From Falsiroseomonas ponticola (GTDB taxonomy: Bacteria; Pseudomonadota; Alphaproteobacteria; Acetobacterales; Acetobacteraceae): a DNA stretch of 64,000 nt. The translations under genes were made by a program, and so were the position numbers. The notes beneath the pieces are model-generated. The model did not search any database. It was not told the DNA's origin and was given only the letters and a program-made list of their open reading frames with translations. Location: contig NZ_JAERQN010000014.1 in NCBI RefSeq assembly GCF_016805305.1, positions 1-64,000 of the forward strand. The letters run 5' to 3'. This document shows positions 43,619 through 53,629 of the stretch, piece after piece; positions within the stretch are counted from its first letter, which is position 1, and each line of letters begins with the position of its first letter.

Positions 43619-44511
43619 TACTTTTCCGTCTCCGTCAGGCCCTTGACGAACCAGCGTTGCATGAAGACCACGACGGCCACGGGCGGCAGCATCGCCAGCA
43701 CCGCGGTCGCCATGATGATGTTCCATTCGTTCTGGCTGTCGGAGGTGCCGATCATCTTCGACATGCCGACCACCACCGTCTCCAGGTCCTTGTCGGAGAC
43801 GATCAGCAGGGGCCAGAGGTACTGGTTCCAGCCATAGATGAAGAGGATGACGAAGAGCGCCGCGATGTTCGTCACCGACAGCGGCATCACCACGTCCTTG
43901 ACGAAGCGGAGCGGCCCGGCGCCGTCGATCTTCGCGGCCTCCACGTATTCGTCGGGGATGGTCAGGAAGAACTGGCGGAACAGCAGCGTGGCGGTGGCGG
44001 AGGCGACGAGGGGCACGACGAGCCCCGCCATGGTGTTGATGAGGCCGAGATTCACCATGACCTCGAAGGTCGGGATGATGCGCACCTCGACCGGCAGCAT
44101 GAGGGTGATGAAGATCAGCCAGAAGGCGATCATGCGGCCGGGGAAGCTGAAGAACACCACGGCATAGGCCGAGAGCAGGGAGATCGCGATCTTCCCGACC
44201 GCGATCATCACCGCCATGTTCAGGCTGTTCCACAGCATCAGCCAGGCCGGCACCTGGCCGGTGGTGCGCACGGCGCTGCCGCCGGTGGTCCAGGCGCTGA
44301 TGTAGTTGGTGATGGCCTGCGCGCCGAACCATAGCGGAACGTCGCCACGGCCGATGGTGTTGGCGTCATGGCTCGACCCCACCAGGGTCAGCCAGATGGG
44401 GAAGGCGAAGACCAGCACGCCCATGGCGAGGACGGCATGGGCGATGTAGCGCGACCGCGCCTGGCGGCGGGCGGTGGCGCGGGCCAGGGCGGCGTCGTCG
44501 AACCCGGCCAT
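43618..44511 (-). CDS. ugpE: Glycerol-3-phosphate ABC importer, permease E
   Basis: The 297-residue permease has six membrane spans and the importer loop [23 protein letters not shown], which contacts the ATPase (EAA motif, about 195-220). It opens with a polar N-terminus, [18 protein letters not shown], and ends [18 protein letters not shown], a usual UgpE tail. Both ends overlap neighbours by one base (TGATG with ugpA, TAATG with ugpC). Confidence 0.94.
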   Translation of the reverse strand: MAGFDDAALARATARRQARSRYIAHAVLAMGVLVFAFPIWLTLVGSSHDANTIGRGDVPLWFGAQAITNYISAWTTGGSAVRTTGQVPAWLMLWNSLNMAVMIAVGKIAISLLSAYAVVFFSFPGRMIAFWLIFITLMLPVEVRIIPTFEVMVNLGLINTMAGLVVPLVASATATLLFRQFFLTIPDEYVEAAKIDGAGPLRFVKDVVMPLSVTNIAALFVILFIYGWNQYLWPLLIVSDKDLETVVVGMSKMIGTSDSQNEWNIIMATAVLAMLPPVAVVVFMQRWFVKGLTETEK

Positions 44512-45392
44512 CAGTAATGCACCTTCCGCTCGACGAAGCGGAACTGCACGGCGGTCAGCGCGATCACGATCGCCATCAGGATGACGCTCTGCGCGGCGGA
44601 GGCGCCGAAATTCAGGTTCTGCACGCCGTCCACATAGACCTTGTAGATCAGGGTCGAGGTGGCCTGGCCCGGCCCGCCCTGCGTCAGCGCATGGATGGTG
44701 CCGAAGGTGTCGAAGAAGGCGTAGACGATGTTCACCACCAGCAGGAAGAAGGAGGTGGGGGCGAGGAGAGGGAAGATGATGGTCCAGAAGCGGCGGAAGG
44801 GGCGCGCGCCGTCGATCGCGGCGGCTTCCAGCACGGCGCGCGGGATGGATTGCAGCCCGGCCAGGAAGAAGATGAAGTTGTAGGAAACCTGCTTCCACGC
44901 CGCCGCCAGGATGACCAGCAGCATCGCCTGGTCGCCATTCACCTTGTAGTCCCAGCGGATGCCGATGCCGTTCAGCGCGCGGCCGAACAGCCCGATCTGC
45001 GGGTGGAACATGAACAGCCACAGCACGGCGGCCACCGCCGGCGCCACGGCATAGGGCCAGATCAGCATGGTCTTGTAGGCATCCGCGCCGCGGATCGCCT
45101 TGTCCGCCTGCACGGCCAGGAACAGCGCGACACCCAGCGCGCCGACGGCGACGGAGGAGGAGAACACCACCGTGTTCCACCCCGCGGCCAGGTAGTTGGG
45201 GTCCGCCAGCACGTCGCGGAAATTCTCGAGGCCCACGAAGTCCCGGGACAGGCCGAAGGCGTCCTCCCGCAGGAAGGACCCGTAGATCGCCTGGCCGGCC
45301 GGCCAGAAGAAGAAGATGCCGGTGATGACGAGCTGCGGCAGCAGCAGCAGCCACGGCAGGGCGACGCCCTTGAAGATCACCTTCTTGCGCAA
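44511..45392 (-). CDS. ugpA: Glycerol-3-phosphate ABC importer, permease A
   Basis: The 293-residue permease starts [20 protein letters not shown], has six membrane spans with LGVENFRDVL-like periplasmic loop ([13 protein letters not shown]), and the EAA loop [20 protein letters not shown]. The start is a TTG at 45392 with GGGAGG six bases upstream; no in-frame ATG or GTG is better. It follows ugpB after 86 bases, where no terminator is obvious, and is joined to ugpE at TGATG. Confidence 0.93.
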   Translation of the reverse strand: MRKKVIFKGVALPWLLLLPQLVITGIFFFWPAGQAIYGSFLREDAFGLSRDFVGLENFRDVLADPNYLAAGWNTVVFSSSVAVGALGVALFLAVQADKAIRGADAYKTMLIWPYAVAPAVAAVLWLFMFHPQIGLFGRALNGIGIRWDYKVNGDQAMLLVILAAAWKQVSYNFIFFLAGLQSIPRAVLEAAAIDGARPFRRFWTIIFPLLAPTSFFLLVVNIVYAFFDTFGTIHALTQGGPGQATSTLIYKVYVDGVQNLNFGASAAQSVILMAIVIALTAVQFRFVERKVHY

Positions 45393-45478
45393 GCCCGGCC
45401 TCCCGCCGCCCGATGGGTCGTCACAAACGAAGCGGGGGGCGGGCGCGCGGCCCGCCCCCCGCGATCACGCAGCCCGGA

Positions 45479-46825
45479 TCAGCGGGCGGCGTTCTGGCGT
45501 TCGAAGTTGCGCAGCACCACGTTGCCGCGCGTGGTCGCATTGGCCAGCGCCTGCTCGCCGGTCTGCTGGCCCTGGAAGGCGCGCTCCAGCTCCTCCTGGA
45601 TGATGGTGCGGATCTCCACGAAGCCGCCGAGGCGGATGCCCATGGAATTCTCCGTCATCTGCCCGCCGCCGCGCAGCATCTGCTGGATGGGGACGTCGGC
45701 GCCGGCATTGGCGGGCTGGTTGTAGAAGCCCGTGGCGCGCACCCGTTCGAAGGCCGCGCGCGTCACCGGCAGGAAGCCCGTATCCGTGTGCCACTTGGCC
45801 GCCACTTCCGGCCGCGCGATCCAGGCGAAGAACTGCGCGATGCCCTGCAGCTCCTCCGCGCTGCGCGCGGCGTTGGGGCCGCGGTTCATCACCCAGAAGC
45901 TGGCGCCGCCGATGATGGAGTTGATCGGCGTGGTGCCCTGGTACACGGGCAGCATGCCGACGCCCCACTGGAACTGCGCTTCCCGCATGATGCGCGCGCG
46001 CAGGCCGGAGGAGGCGAAGATCATCGCGCATTCGCCGTTCGGGAACAGCGCATCCGCCGCGCCGTCACGACCGCCGTAGCGGAACAGGCCTTCGCGCTGC
46101 CAGGCGACCAGGTTGTTGAAGTGGCGGACCAGCAGCGGGTTGTTGATGCGCAGCTCCGCATTCAGCCCGCCCATGCCGTTGCCCTGCGTGGCCAGCGGGA
46201 TGTTGTGGATGGCGCTGAACTGCTCGACCATCAGCCAGGTCGGCCAGGCGGTCGTCATCGGGCAGGCATGGCCCGAGGCCTTGAGCGCGCGGGCCGCGGC
46301 CTCCACACCCTCCCAGGTCTCCGGGAAGACATCCGGGTTCAGGTTGGCGCGGCGGAAGGCGTCCTTGTTGTAGAAGACGACGGAGGTCGAGCTGTTGAAG
46401 GGCATCGACATCATGCGGCCGTCGGGCAGGCTGTAGTAGCCGCGCACGCCGGGCAGGTAGTCCTGGAAGTCGATGCGGGTATTGGTCTCGGCCAGCAGTT
46501 CGTGCAGCGGCTTGATGGCGCGGCCGGCGGCCATCATCGTGCCCGTGCCCACCTCGAACATCTGCACGATGCCCGGCGCCTGGCCGGCGCGGAAGGCGGC
46601 GATCGCGGCCACCATCGTCTCGGGGTAGGAACCGCGGAAGGTCGCCTGGATGCGGTAGCGGTTCTGGCTGGCGTTGAAGTCCGCCGCGATCTGCTCGAGC
46701 ATCCCGCCCAGCGGCTGGGTCAGGCCGTGCCAGAACTGGATCTCGGTCGGCGCCTGCGCCTGGGCCGGCATCCCGAAGCCGGCTGCGAGCGCAACGGCGC
46801 CCGCCATGATGGTACGGCGGAACAT
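45479..46825 (-). CDS. ugpB: Glycerol-3-phosphate-binding periplasmic protein
   Basis: The 448-residue protein has a signal peptide (MFRRTIMAGAVALAAGFGMPAQAQ) and matches UgpB closely: EIQFWHGLTQPLGG, FRGSYPETMVAAIAAF, FEVGTGTMMAAGRAIKPLHE, PFNSSTSVVFYNKDAFRRA, IIGGASFWVM and TGFLPVTRAAFE. It delivers sn-glycerol-3-phosphate or its diesters to UgpAE. The ATG at 46825 follows GAGAGGTCACATC; 46843 is a weaker alternative. A near-consensus Pho box lies 62-80 bases upstream. Confidence 0.95.
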   Translation of the reverse strand: MFRRTIMAGAVALAAGFGMPAQAQAPTEIQFWHGLTQPLGGMLEQIAADFNASQNRYRIQATFRGSYPETMVAAIAAFRAGQAPGIVQMFEVGTGTMMAAGRAIKPLHELLAETNTRIDFQDYLPGVRGYYSLPDGRMMSMPFNSSTSVVFYNKDAFRRANLNPDVFPETWEGVEAAARALKASGHACPMTTAWPTWLMVEQFSAIHNIPLATQGNGMGGLNAELRINNPLLVRHFNNLVAWQREGLFRYGGRDGAADALFPNGECAMIFASSGLRARIMREAQFQWGVGMLPVYQGTTPINSIIGGASFWVMNRGPNAARSAEELQGIAQFFAWIARPEVAAKWHTDTGFLPVTRAAFERVRATGFYNQPANAGADVPIQQMLRGGGQMTENSMGIRLGGFVEIRTIIQEELERAFQGQQTGEQALANATTRGNVVLRNFERQNAAR

Positions 46826-46887
46826 GATGTGACCTCTCCCCATGAAGCGTTGGTGGCGGGCACGTAACCGGCCCGCGTTGCACCTGT

Positions 46888-46905
46888 TTTACAGTTATAT
46901 GACAG
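46888..46905 (-). promoter_or_regulatory. Pho box upstream of ugpB
   Basis: On the minus strand the sequence CTGTCATATAACTGTAAA agrees almost exactly with the PhoB-binding consensus (two CTGTCAT/CTGTAA half-sites with 11-base phasing). PhoB-P would recruit polymerase here under phosphate starvation, as for ugp in other bacteria. Confidence 0.85.
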
Positions 46906-46927
46906 CCCGGTGAAGGGGCTCCGCGTG

Positions 46928-48130
46928 CTACTCGACCGCGGCCGCCGCCCGCAACCCCGCGATCATCGAGGATTTGAGCAGGTGGTCCCGCGCCCTGGCG
47001 GGGTCCCCCGCCACGGCCTGGAGGTCGGCCAGCAGCGCGGCGCGCTTCGCCGGATCCGTCTCCCGCATCCGGGCGCGGTTGCGGTCGGCCTGGGCGATGA
47101 TCTCCCGCTTCGCGATGGGCTGGCGGCGGCGGGTGTAGCGGTCCAGCAGCGACTCCGGCGCCTCCCCCCGCAGCACGGGCAGCAGCGTCGCGGCCAGTTC
47201 CATCGCGTCATGGATGCCGCCATTCATGCCCATGCCGCCGGAGGGGCTGTTGAGATGCGCGGCGTCGCCGGCCAGCAGCAGGCGCCCCACCCGGTAGGTC
47301 TCCACGATCCGCTGGTGGATGCGGTAGGGGCGGAGGTCCGGCACGTCATAGGCGCCATCCTTCGGGTGGATGGCCTGGAGCTTGCGCTGGATCGCCCCGG
47401 GCTCCAGCGCCTGCTCGATCGTCTCCCCCGGCGCGGGGTAGAGGCTGGCGCGCCACTTCCCCGGCACGCGCAGCAGGCTGAAGGTGCCGCTGAAGGCCGC
47501 GTGCTCCGTCCAGATGTAGTTGACGTTGGACAGGCCCTCGAAGGCCTCGTGGAAGGGGAAGGTGGTGGTGGCGAGGATGGTGGTCTCGGGATAGGTGTCG
47601 CCGGGGAAGTCGATGCCCATGGCCTGGCGCACCGCGCTGCGCGCGCCGTCGCAGCCGACCGCATAGGGCACGCGCAGCGGATCGAATCCCGTGCCTGTCA
47701 GGGTCACGCCATCCCCGTCCTGCGCCACCCCCTCCACCTTGCAGCCGAAGCGGATCTCGACCGCCCCGGCATGCTCCGCGGCCAGCTTCGCGAGGATGAG
47801 GCGGGAGAGCTTCCACTGTTCCGCCTGCAGCCGGTAGGGGTGGGCGGTGTCGTCCTTCAGCACGGAGAGGTCGAAGACCGCCCGCGCGCCATCGGCATGG
47901 CGGCGGATCTGCCAGGTCGGCGTCACCAGCCCCTGCGCGATCAGCGGCCGCGCCAGGCCGAGTTCGTCCAGCATGTCGAGGGAGGGCGGGTGGAAGGTGC
48001 TGGCGCGCAGCGCCTCGCTGATGTCGGCCTCCGCTTCCAGCACGACGGAGGGGATGCCTGATGTGGCGAGGCGAAGGGCGAGGACGAGGCCGACCGGCCC
48101 GGCGCCGACGATGGCAATGCGGTCATTCAT
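46928..48130 (-). CDS. FAD-dependent monooxygenase (PHBH-like, FAD_binding_3)
   Basis: The 400-residue flavoprotein has the FAD-binding motif IAIVGAGPVGLVLAL (5-19), the middle DG motif (VGCDGARSAVRQAMG), and LLLAGDAAHLNSPSGGMGMN, all features of the para-hydroxybenzoate hydroxylase family that inserts oxygen into aromatic rings. The substrate is unknown. It follows the HlyD gene after 24 bases and may be co-transcribed with the secretion genes; alternatively it is unrelated. It is upstream of the ugp operon. Confidence 0.87.
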   Translation of the reverse strand: MNDRIAIVGAGPVGLVLALRLATSGIPSVVLEAEADISEALRASTFHPPSLDMLDELGLARPLIAQGLVTPTWQIRRHADGARAVFDLSVLKDDTAHPYRLQAEQWKLSRLILAKLAAEHAGAVEIRFGCKVEGVAQDGDGVTLTGTGFDPLRVPYAVGCDGARSAVRQAMGIDFPGDTYPETTILATTTFPFHEAFEGLSNVNYIWTEHAAFSGTFSLLRVPGKWRASLYPAPGETIEQALEPGAIQRKLQAIHPKDGAYDVPDLRPYRIHQRIVETYRVGRLLLAGDAAHLNSPSGGMGMNGGIHDAMELAATLLPVLRGEAPESLLDRYTRRRQPIAKREIIAQADRNRARMRETDPAKRAALLADLQAVAGDPARARDHLLKSSMIAGLRAAAAVE

Positions 48131-48154
48131 GGGGCGCAGACTGCCCCGCGGCCT

Positions 48155-49507
48155 TCAATCCCGCAACGCGCGGCGCAGCGAGTCGCGGATCGGCGAGACC
48201 ATGTAGGCCAGCGCGCTGCGCGTCTCCCCCAGCACGAACATCTCGACCGGCATGCCCGCCTGCAGTTGCAGCCCCGGGATGGCGGCCAGCTCGCTCGCGT
48301 CGATCTCCGCCCGCGCCAGGAAGAACAGGTTGCCCTGCTGGTCCGATTGCTGGTCGGCGGAGACGTAGGTGAGGCGCCCGGCCAGCAGCGGCGTGGTGCG
48401 CTGGCGGAAGGCCGAGAGGCGGATGTTCACGCGGCTGCCGACATGCAGCTGCTCGACATCCGCCGGCGCGATCTTCGCCTCGATCACCAGCCGGTCGTCC
48501 AGCGGCAGCAGGTCCAGCACCGGCACGCCGTCGCTGATGCTGCTGCCGGGCGTGACGAAGCGGATATCGGTGACGATGCCGGCTTCCGGCGCCACCAGGT
48601 CCCGCCGGCTGCGGATGTTCTCGGCCGCCAGCACGCGCTGTTCGGCATCCAGCAGCTGCTGCTGGTTGTCCTGCAATTCGCGGGCGATGTCCTGCGCGCG
48701 GGTCAGGCGGAAGGTCGCCATCTCGGCCTCCGCCTGGGCGATGGCCTGGCGGTACTGCGCTTCCTGCGCGGCCAGGGACCCGGCGCTGCCCACGAGCTCC
48801 GCCTCCATCCGCTCCAGCTCCCGCACCCGGCTCATCAGCGCGAAGCCCTGCTGCGCGAGCGGCCGCTGGCCCGCGAGGTCGGTGCGGACGGAGGCGATGC
48901 GGCTGGCGACGGAGCCGCGCTGCGCCGTCGTCGCCTGCAGCTGTTCCCGCTGCACCGCCACGCGGCGTTCATAGACCGCCATGTTGCTGTCATAGGCCTG
49001 CCAGCGCGCGGAGAAGAGGCGCTGTTCCGACACCACGATGGTGGCCAGCCCCGGATCGCGTTCCGCCGCACGCAGGATCTCCGCCGGCGCTACGAAGCGG
49101 CGTTCATCCTGCTGTTCGGCGCGCAGCCGCGCCACGCGCACCGCCAGCGCGCGGGCCTGCGCGCGGGCCTGGGCGGCGGCGGCTTCCGCCGTGGTGGGGT
49201 CGAGGCGCATGAGCACGGTGCCCGCCTGCACGCGCTCCCCCTCCCGCACCAGCAATTGCTGCAGGATGCCGGGCTCGCTCAGCAGGATCGACTTGCGCCG
49301 GCCCTCCGCCACCAGCGACCCGCGGGAGACGACGGCGCGCTCGATCGGCGTGATGGCGGCCCAGGTCAGCACGCCGCCGAAGCCCACGAAGAGCAGCAGC
49401 AGCGCCGCGACGCCGATCCGCCGCACGCTCGGCATCCGCGCGGCCGCATCGGCTTCCGCGAAGCTCAGGGGGATGGATTTCGGGCCGGTGAGGCGTGCCG
49501 TGGTCAT
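48155..49507 (-). CDS. HlyD-type type I secretion periplasmic adaptor
   Basis: The 450-residue adaptor has a short cytoplasmic N-terminus, one membrane helix (RIGVAALLLLFVGFGGVLTW, about 28-48), a lipoyl-like half (ILQQLLVREGERVQAGTVLM), long coiled-coil hairpins (about 125-290), and the returning half (VVAPEAGIVTDI-like DLVAPEAGIVTDIRFVTPG). It spans the periplasm between the ABC pump and a TolC-type outer-membrane channel, which is not encoded here. The ATG overlaps the upstream ABC stop (ATGA). Confidence 0.93.
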   Translation of the reverse strand: MTTARLTGPKSIPLSFAEADAAARMPSVRRIGVAALLLLFVGFGGVLTWAAITPIERAVVSRGSLVAEGRRKSILLSEPGILQQLLVREGERVQAGTVLMRLDPTTAEAAAAQARAQARALAVRVARLRAEQQDERRFVAPAEILRAAERDPGLATIVVSEQRLFSARWQAYDSNMAVYERRVAVQREQLQATTAQRGSVASRIASVRTDLAGQRPLAQQGFALMSRVRELERMEAELVGSAGSLAAQEAQYRQAIAQAEAEMATFRLTRAQDIARELQDNQQQLLDAEQRVLAAENIRSRRDLVAPEAGIVTDIRFVTPGSSISDGVPVLDLLPLDDRLVIEAKIAPADVEQLHVGSRVNIRLSAFRQRTTPLLAGRLTYVSADQQSDQQGNLFFLARAEIDASELAAIPGLQLQAGMPVEMFVLGETRSALAYMVSPIRDSLRRALRD

Positions 49508-51189
49508 GCGCCGCGCATCGCCGGCCTGTCCGGCGCCTCCGTCTTCCAGGCACCCCGGGCACCGAGGCGCAGCAGCTGGTCCACCTGCCCGTGCCACAGG
49601 CCGGGATCATGGCTGACGATCAGGCAGGCCGCGCCGGCCGCCCGCGCCGCCAGCACCGCGGCCAGCACCGCCTGCCGCCCATCCTGATCCAGCCCGGCTT
49701 CCGGTTCGTCCAGCACCAGCAGGCCGGGCGCGCCATGCAGCGCGCGGGCCAGGCCGATCATGCGCTTCTGGCCCATGGACAGGCCGGCGGTGGGGCCGGC
49801 TTCCGTGGCGTAGCCCTGGGGCAGGCGCCCGATCATGTCATGCGCGCCCGCCATCCGCGCCGCGGCCACCACGCCTTCCGCATCCTCCGGCCCGAAGCGG
49901 CCGATGTTCTGCAGCACGCTGCCATCCAGCAGCTGCACATCCTGCGGCAGGTAGCCGATGCGCGGGCCGATCGCGTCCCGCGCCACCCGGTGCGTGTCCT
50001 GGCCTTCCAGCAGGGCGGTACCGGAATCGGGCGCCGCCAGCCCCAGCGCCAGGCGCAGCAGGGTGGACTTGCCCGTGCCGTTCGGCCCCAGCACCAGCGT
50101 GATGCTGCCCGGCGGGCAATAGACGCTGGTGCCATCCAGCACCGGGCGCGTGGCGCCCGGCGGCGTCCAGCTGAGGTCGCGGATCCAGAGGCCGGGATGC
50201 GCCTCCGCGGCCGGCGGCACGGGCTCCGGCGCCGCATGGTCGGTGAACAGTTCCTGCAGCCGGCGCCAGGCCAGCGCCGCCAGCGCCCAGTCGCGCCAGG
50301 ACAGCACGACGCGCGCGATGGGGGAGGTGGCGGAATTCGCCAGCATGGTCGCCGCGATGATGCTGCCCGGGGAGACCTGGTGATGCGTCGCCAGGATGAC
50401 GCCCGCCACCACGATCGTCCCCTGCGCGATGTAGGAGCTGTATTCGGTGATGCCGCGCACCGCCCGCGCGCGGGCCTGCGCCTCGTCGCCCTCGGCCAGC
50501 GCCGCGGCCTGCGCCGGTTCCCAGCGCCGCACCACGGCGTTGAGCATGCCGAGCCCTTCCAGCAGGTCGGCCTGCCGCAGCCGCCCCTGCAGCTCCGCCG
50601 AGGTCTTCACCTGGCGGTCGGAGGCGCTGCGCATCATGCCCCGCGTGGTGCGGTCCAGCACCACGCCCAGCGCGCCGATGGCGATGCAGGCGGACAGCGC
50701 GATGACGGCATAGACGGGGTGCAGCAGGTACAGCACGAAGAGGCCGATCGGCGTCGCCGTCATGTCGAACAGGTCGGCGATGGTCCCGCCGCCGAGGAAG
50801 CGGCGCAGCTCCGACGTATCCTGCAGCGCCGCCAGGCCCGGGCGCCGGCTGCCGGCCAGCGCGCTGCGGACCGCGGCTTCCAGCGCATCGATGGTGAGGC
50901 GCCGCGCCAGGCTTTCCGCCAGCGCCGCCATCAGCGTCGCGCGCATCGCGCGCATCACGCCGCCCATCACCAGGGCGACGAAGAAGGCCAGGGCCAGCAC
51001 CGTCAGGGTATCGAGGTTGTTGCCCTCGATCACGCCATCGAAGATGTGCATGGTCAGCAGCGGCATGCCGAGCAGGCAGGCCTGGCGCGCGACCGACAGG
51101 CCGAAGGCCGTCGCCAGCACGCCGCTGAAGGCGGGGGCGCGGGCCAGGGCCTGCGCCACCTCCGCGGCCGCGGTGCCGGCGCGGATCAC
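49504..51189 (-). CDS. Type I secretion ABC transporter, second half-transporter
   Basis: The 561-residue protein has a membrane domain (about 20-300) and an ATPase domain (325-550) with Walker A GPNGTGKST, YLPQDVQLLDG, LSMGQKRMIGLARAL and LLVLDEPEAGLDQDG; the switch His is in IVSHDPG. No C39-type protease domain is found. It most resembles PrtD/HasD-like T1SS pumps. The GTG start at 51189 overlaps the stop of the preceding, distinct ABC gene (GTGA), so the two are likely made in equal amounts and may form a heterodimer. Confidence 0.9.
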   Translation of the reverse strand: MIRAGTAAAEVAQALARAPAFSGVLATAFGLSVARQACLLGMPLLTMHIFDGVIEGNNLDTLTVLALAFFVALVMGGVMRAMRATLMAALAESLARRLTIDALEAAVRSALAGSRRPGLAALQDTSELRRFLGGGTIADLFDMTATPIGLFVLYLLHPVYAVIALSACIAIGALGVVLDRTTRGMMRSASDRQVKTSAELQGRLRQADLLEGLGMLNAVVRRWEPAQAAALAEGDEAQARARAVRGITEYSSYIAQGTIVVAGVILATHHQVSPGSIIAATMLANSATSPIARVVLSWRDWALAALAWRRLQELFTDHAAPEPVPPAAEAHPGLWIRDLSWTPPGATRPVLDGTSVYCPPGSITLVLGPNGTGKSTLLRLALGLAAPDSGTALLEGQDTHRVARDAIGPRIGYLPQDVQLLDGSVLQNIGRFGPEDAEGVVAAARMAGAHDMIGRLPQGYATEAGPTAGLSMGQKRMIGLARALHGAPGLLVLDEPEAGLDQDGRQAVLAAVLAARAAGAACLIVSHDPGLWHGQVDQLLRLGARGAWKTEAPDRPAMRGA

Positions 51190-52943
51190 GCGGCTTCCCC
51201 CGCCCGGCGGCGCGGGCCCGGGCCAGGGTTGGGGCCGGGCCCGGCGATGGCGGGCGTGAGTGGCGCCGGCGCCAGCTGGCCGCCCCGCAGCACCAGCACG
51301 CGATCGGCGGCGGCCAGCAGCGCCGGGCGGTGGGAGGTGAAGAGGATGCCCATCCCCTCCGCCGCCAGGCGGCGGATCAGGCGGACCAGGCGCTGCTCGC
51401 CCTCCGCATCCAGGAAGGCGGCGGGTTCGTCCATGACCAGCAGCCGGGGCCGGCCATACAGCGCGCGGGCCAGCGCCACGCGCTGCCGCTGGCCGGCGGA
51501 AAGCGGGCCCTCCGCCCGGATCGGCGTGGCGTAGCCCATGGGCAGCGCGGTGATGATCGAGGCCGCGTCCGCCAGCCGGGCGGCTTCCATCACCGCCTGC
51601 ATGTCGGGCGGGCCGAGCCGCGCAATCGCCTCCGCCACCGTGCCGTCGGTCAGCAGCGGGTCCTGCGGCAGGTAGCCGACATGGCGGGCGAAATCCTCCC
51701 GCTGCCACTGGCTGGTGGACTGGCCGTCCAGGAAGCAGCCGCCGGCGGAAGGCCGCACCATGCCGACGGCGATGCGCAGCAGCGTGGTCTTTCCCGCGCC
51801 CGCGGTGCCGGCGATGGCCACGGCGCGGCCCGGTTCCACCACCAGCTGCACGTCATGCAGCAGGGCGCGCGGCGCGCCGCGATGGGCGAAGCTGACGCGG
51901 TCCATCACCAGCCGCGCATCCCGGCAGGGGAAGGCGATGGCGCCATCCGGGCCGCGATCGCCCTGCGACAGCGCCTGCAGCCGCCGCCAGGATGCCAGCG
52001 CGCCGGCCCAATCCGTGGCGGCGCCGCCCAGCCGGGTGAAGGGGCCCACGATCTGCGACATCAGCAGCATCGTCACCAGCGCGCCGATGCCGACATTGGC
52101 GCCGTTCGCCGCCAGCACCGTGCCCAGCACCAGCGCGCCGCCGGTGCCGATGCCCGACACCGTGGTCAGCGCGGCGCTGATCCAGCGCCCGGCATTCTGC
52201 GCGCCGCGCAGCGCCGTGGCGCTCTCCTCCATCCGCGCCTCCCACTGGGTGGCGAGGTTGTGGCGCATGCCCATCGCCTCCACCGCCTCCGCGCAGCGCA
52301 TCGCATCCGCGACCAGGGCGCTGGTCTGCGCATGCGCGTCGTTGGAGGCGACGAGCGCGCGGCGCGTCAGCCTCTCCCCCACCACGGAGAGGATCGCGGC
52401 CATCAGGCAGCAGGCGAGCGCGAAGGCGGCGAAGGCCCAGTGGAAATACAGCAGCAGCAGGACCAGCAGCGGCACGATCACCGCATCCACCACGGCGGTC
52501 AGCACCGGGCCCGCCAGGCTGCGGCGCAGATCCTCCACATCCCGCAGCGCCTGGCCGGCGCTGATGTCGGACCGCCCCGCCTGCCGGGCCGCGGCGATGA
52601 CCAGCGGCGCCGCCATGCGCCGCGCCAGCCGGTGCGACACGGCCAGCAGCCCCACTTCCCGCAGCTGGTCCAGCGCCACGTTCAGCCCGATGGCGAAGCC
52701 CAGCAGCACGGCGAGCCCCGCCAGCGTCCAGCCATTCCCGGTGGGCAGCACCATGTGCCAGATCATCATCTTGCTGACGGTGAGCCAGAAGCCCGCCAGG
52801 GCCAGCACGATGCCGAGCCAGAGGGTGAAGCGCGCGGCGACGCCGATCTCCCCCCGCGCGATGTCCATCACGCCCTCCGCCCTGACCGGCTTGCCCCCCA
52901 TGCGGGCGGAGCCCTGCGGGGCGGGCAGGCGGCGCGCGGCCAT
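51186..52943 (-). CDS. Type I secretion ABC transporter, first half-transporter
   Basis: The 585-residue protein has a membrane domain (about 30-325) and an ATPase domain with Walker A AGTAGAGKTT, YLPQDPLLTDG, LSAGQRQRVALARAL, LLVMDEPAAFLDAEG and the His in FTSHRP. All catalytic residues appear intact in both halves. It diverges strongly from its neighbour at 49504-51189, so these are not a recent duplicate. The C-terminal 30 residues are proline/glycine-rich. Its ATG overlaps the stop of the 228-residue gene (TGATG). Confidence 0.9.
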   Translation of the reverse strand: MAARRLPAPQGSARMGGKPVRAEGVMDIARGEIGVAARFTLWLGIVLALAGFWLTVSKMMIWHMVLPTGNGWTLAGLAVLLGFAIGLNVALDQLREVGLLAVSHRLARRMAAPLVIAAARQAGRSDISAGQALRDVEDLRRSLAGPVLTAVVDAVIVPLLVLLLLYFHWAFAAFALACCLMAAILSVVGERLTRRALVASNDAHAQTSALVADAMRCAEAVEAMGMRHNLATQWEARMEESATALRGAQNAGRWISAALTTVSGIGTGGALVLGTVLAANGANVGIGALVTMLLMSQIVGPFTRLGGAATDWAGALASWRRLQALSQGDRGPDGAIAFPCRDARLVMDRVSFAHRGAPRALLHDVQLVVEPGRAVAIAGTAGAGKTTLLRIAVGMVRPSAGGCFLDGQSTSQWQREDFARHVGYLPQDPLLTDGTVAEAIARLGPPDMQAVMEAARLADAASIITALPMGYATPIRAEGPLSAGQRQRVALARALYGRPRLLVMDEPAAFLDAEGEQRLVRLIRRLAAEGMGILFTSHRPALLAAADRVLVLRGGQLAPAPLTPAIAGPGPNPGPGPRRRAGEAA

Positions 52944-53629
52944 CAGAGGGCCAGGATCAGGGCGAAGGCGGTCAGCGCGCCGAAGCTGGTCAGCCCGAGC
53001 AGCGCCATCAGCACCACCTGCCAGGTATCCGGCCCGCCCCGCCCGGCGCGGGGCGGCGAGGCTTCCGCCTGCATCGCCGCCAGGCGTTCATCCAGCCGGG
53101 CCACCCAGGCTTCCAGCACCGCGATCCGCTGCTCCGCCTCCTCCGCCGGGGCCATGGCGGATTCCGCGGGGGCGCGGGCGGCCACTTCCTGCAGCCGCTG
53201 TTCCAGCGCGCGCTGGCCGGCCACCAGCTGCTCGATCGCCTTGATGACCTGCGGGCTGGTGGCGGGTGCGGCGGCGGGGGCGGGGGGGCGGGCCTCCGCC
53301 GCCGGGCGCCGGAAGAGCTGGAGCGGTGCCTCCCCGCCCTCCGCCCCGCGCGCCACCACGACGAGGTCCGACCGGCGTTCGGCCCAGGCGGGCTTCAGCG
53401 GGAAGCGGAAGCCGTGGAAGGCATCGCCGATGCCGGCGCGCACCAGGTCCGTGCGGTGCCGGTCCGCGACCGTGGTGGCGACCGCCTGGCCGTCCAGCCG
53501 CAGCTCCACGATCACGCGTTCCGTCGGATGGGCGGGCTCGAAGGCCCAGCCATCGATCTGGTTGCCGCTCAGCCCATCGATGAAGCCGCGGATTTCCGGC
53601 GCCGCGCTGGCGTCAGCCGACCCGGACAC
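52943..53629 (-). CDS. Tail-anchored membrane protein with N-terminal GWA-type domain
   Basis: The 228-residue protein begins GFIDGLSGNQIDGWAFEPAH and goes on to VIVELRLDGQAVATTVADRH, RTDLVRAGIGDAFHGFRF; this beta-rich domain occurs in glycosyltransferases and surface-protein genes, function unknown. Residues 120-195 are coiled-coil like (RALEQRLQEVAARAP), and the C-terminus is one membrane helix (VLMALLGLTSFGALTAFALILAL). It lies between a glycosyltransferase and the two ABC genes, overlapping both. It may connect glycosylation with the export pump. Confidence 0.7.
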   Translation of the reverse strand: MSGSADASAAPEIRGFIDGLSGNQIDGWAFEPAHPTERVIVELRLDGQAVATTVADRHRTDLVRAGIGDAFHGFRFPLKPAWAERRSDLVVVARGAEGGEAPLQLFRRPAAEARPPAPAAAPATSPQVIKAIEQLVAGQRALEQRLQEVAARAPAESAMAPAEEAEQRIAVLEAWVARLDERLAAMQAEASPPRAGRGGPDTWQVVLMALLGLTSFGALTAFALILAL

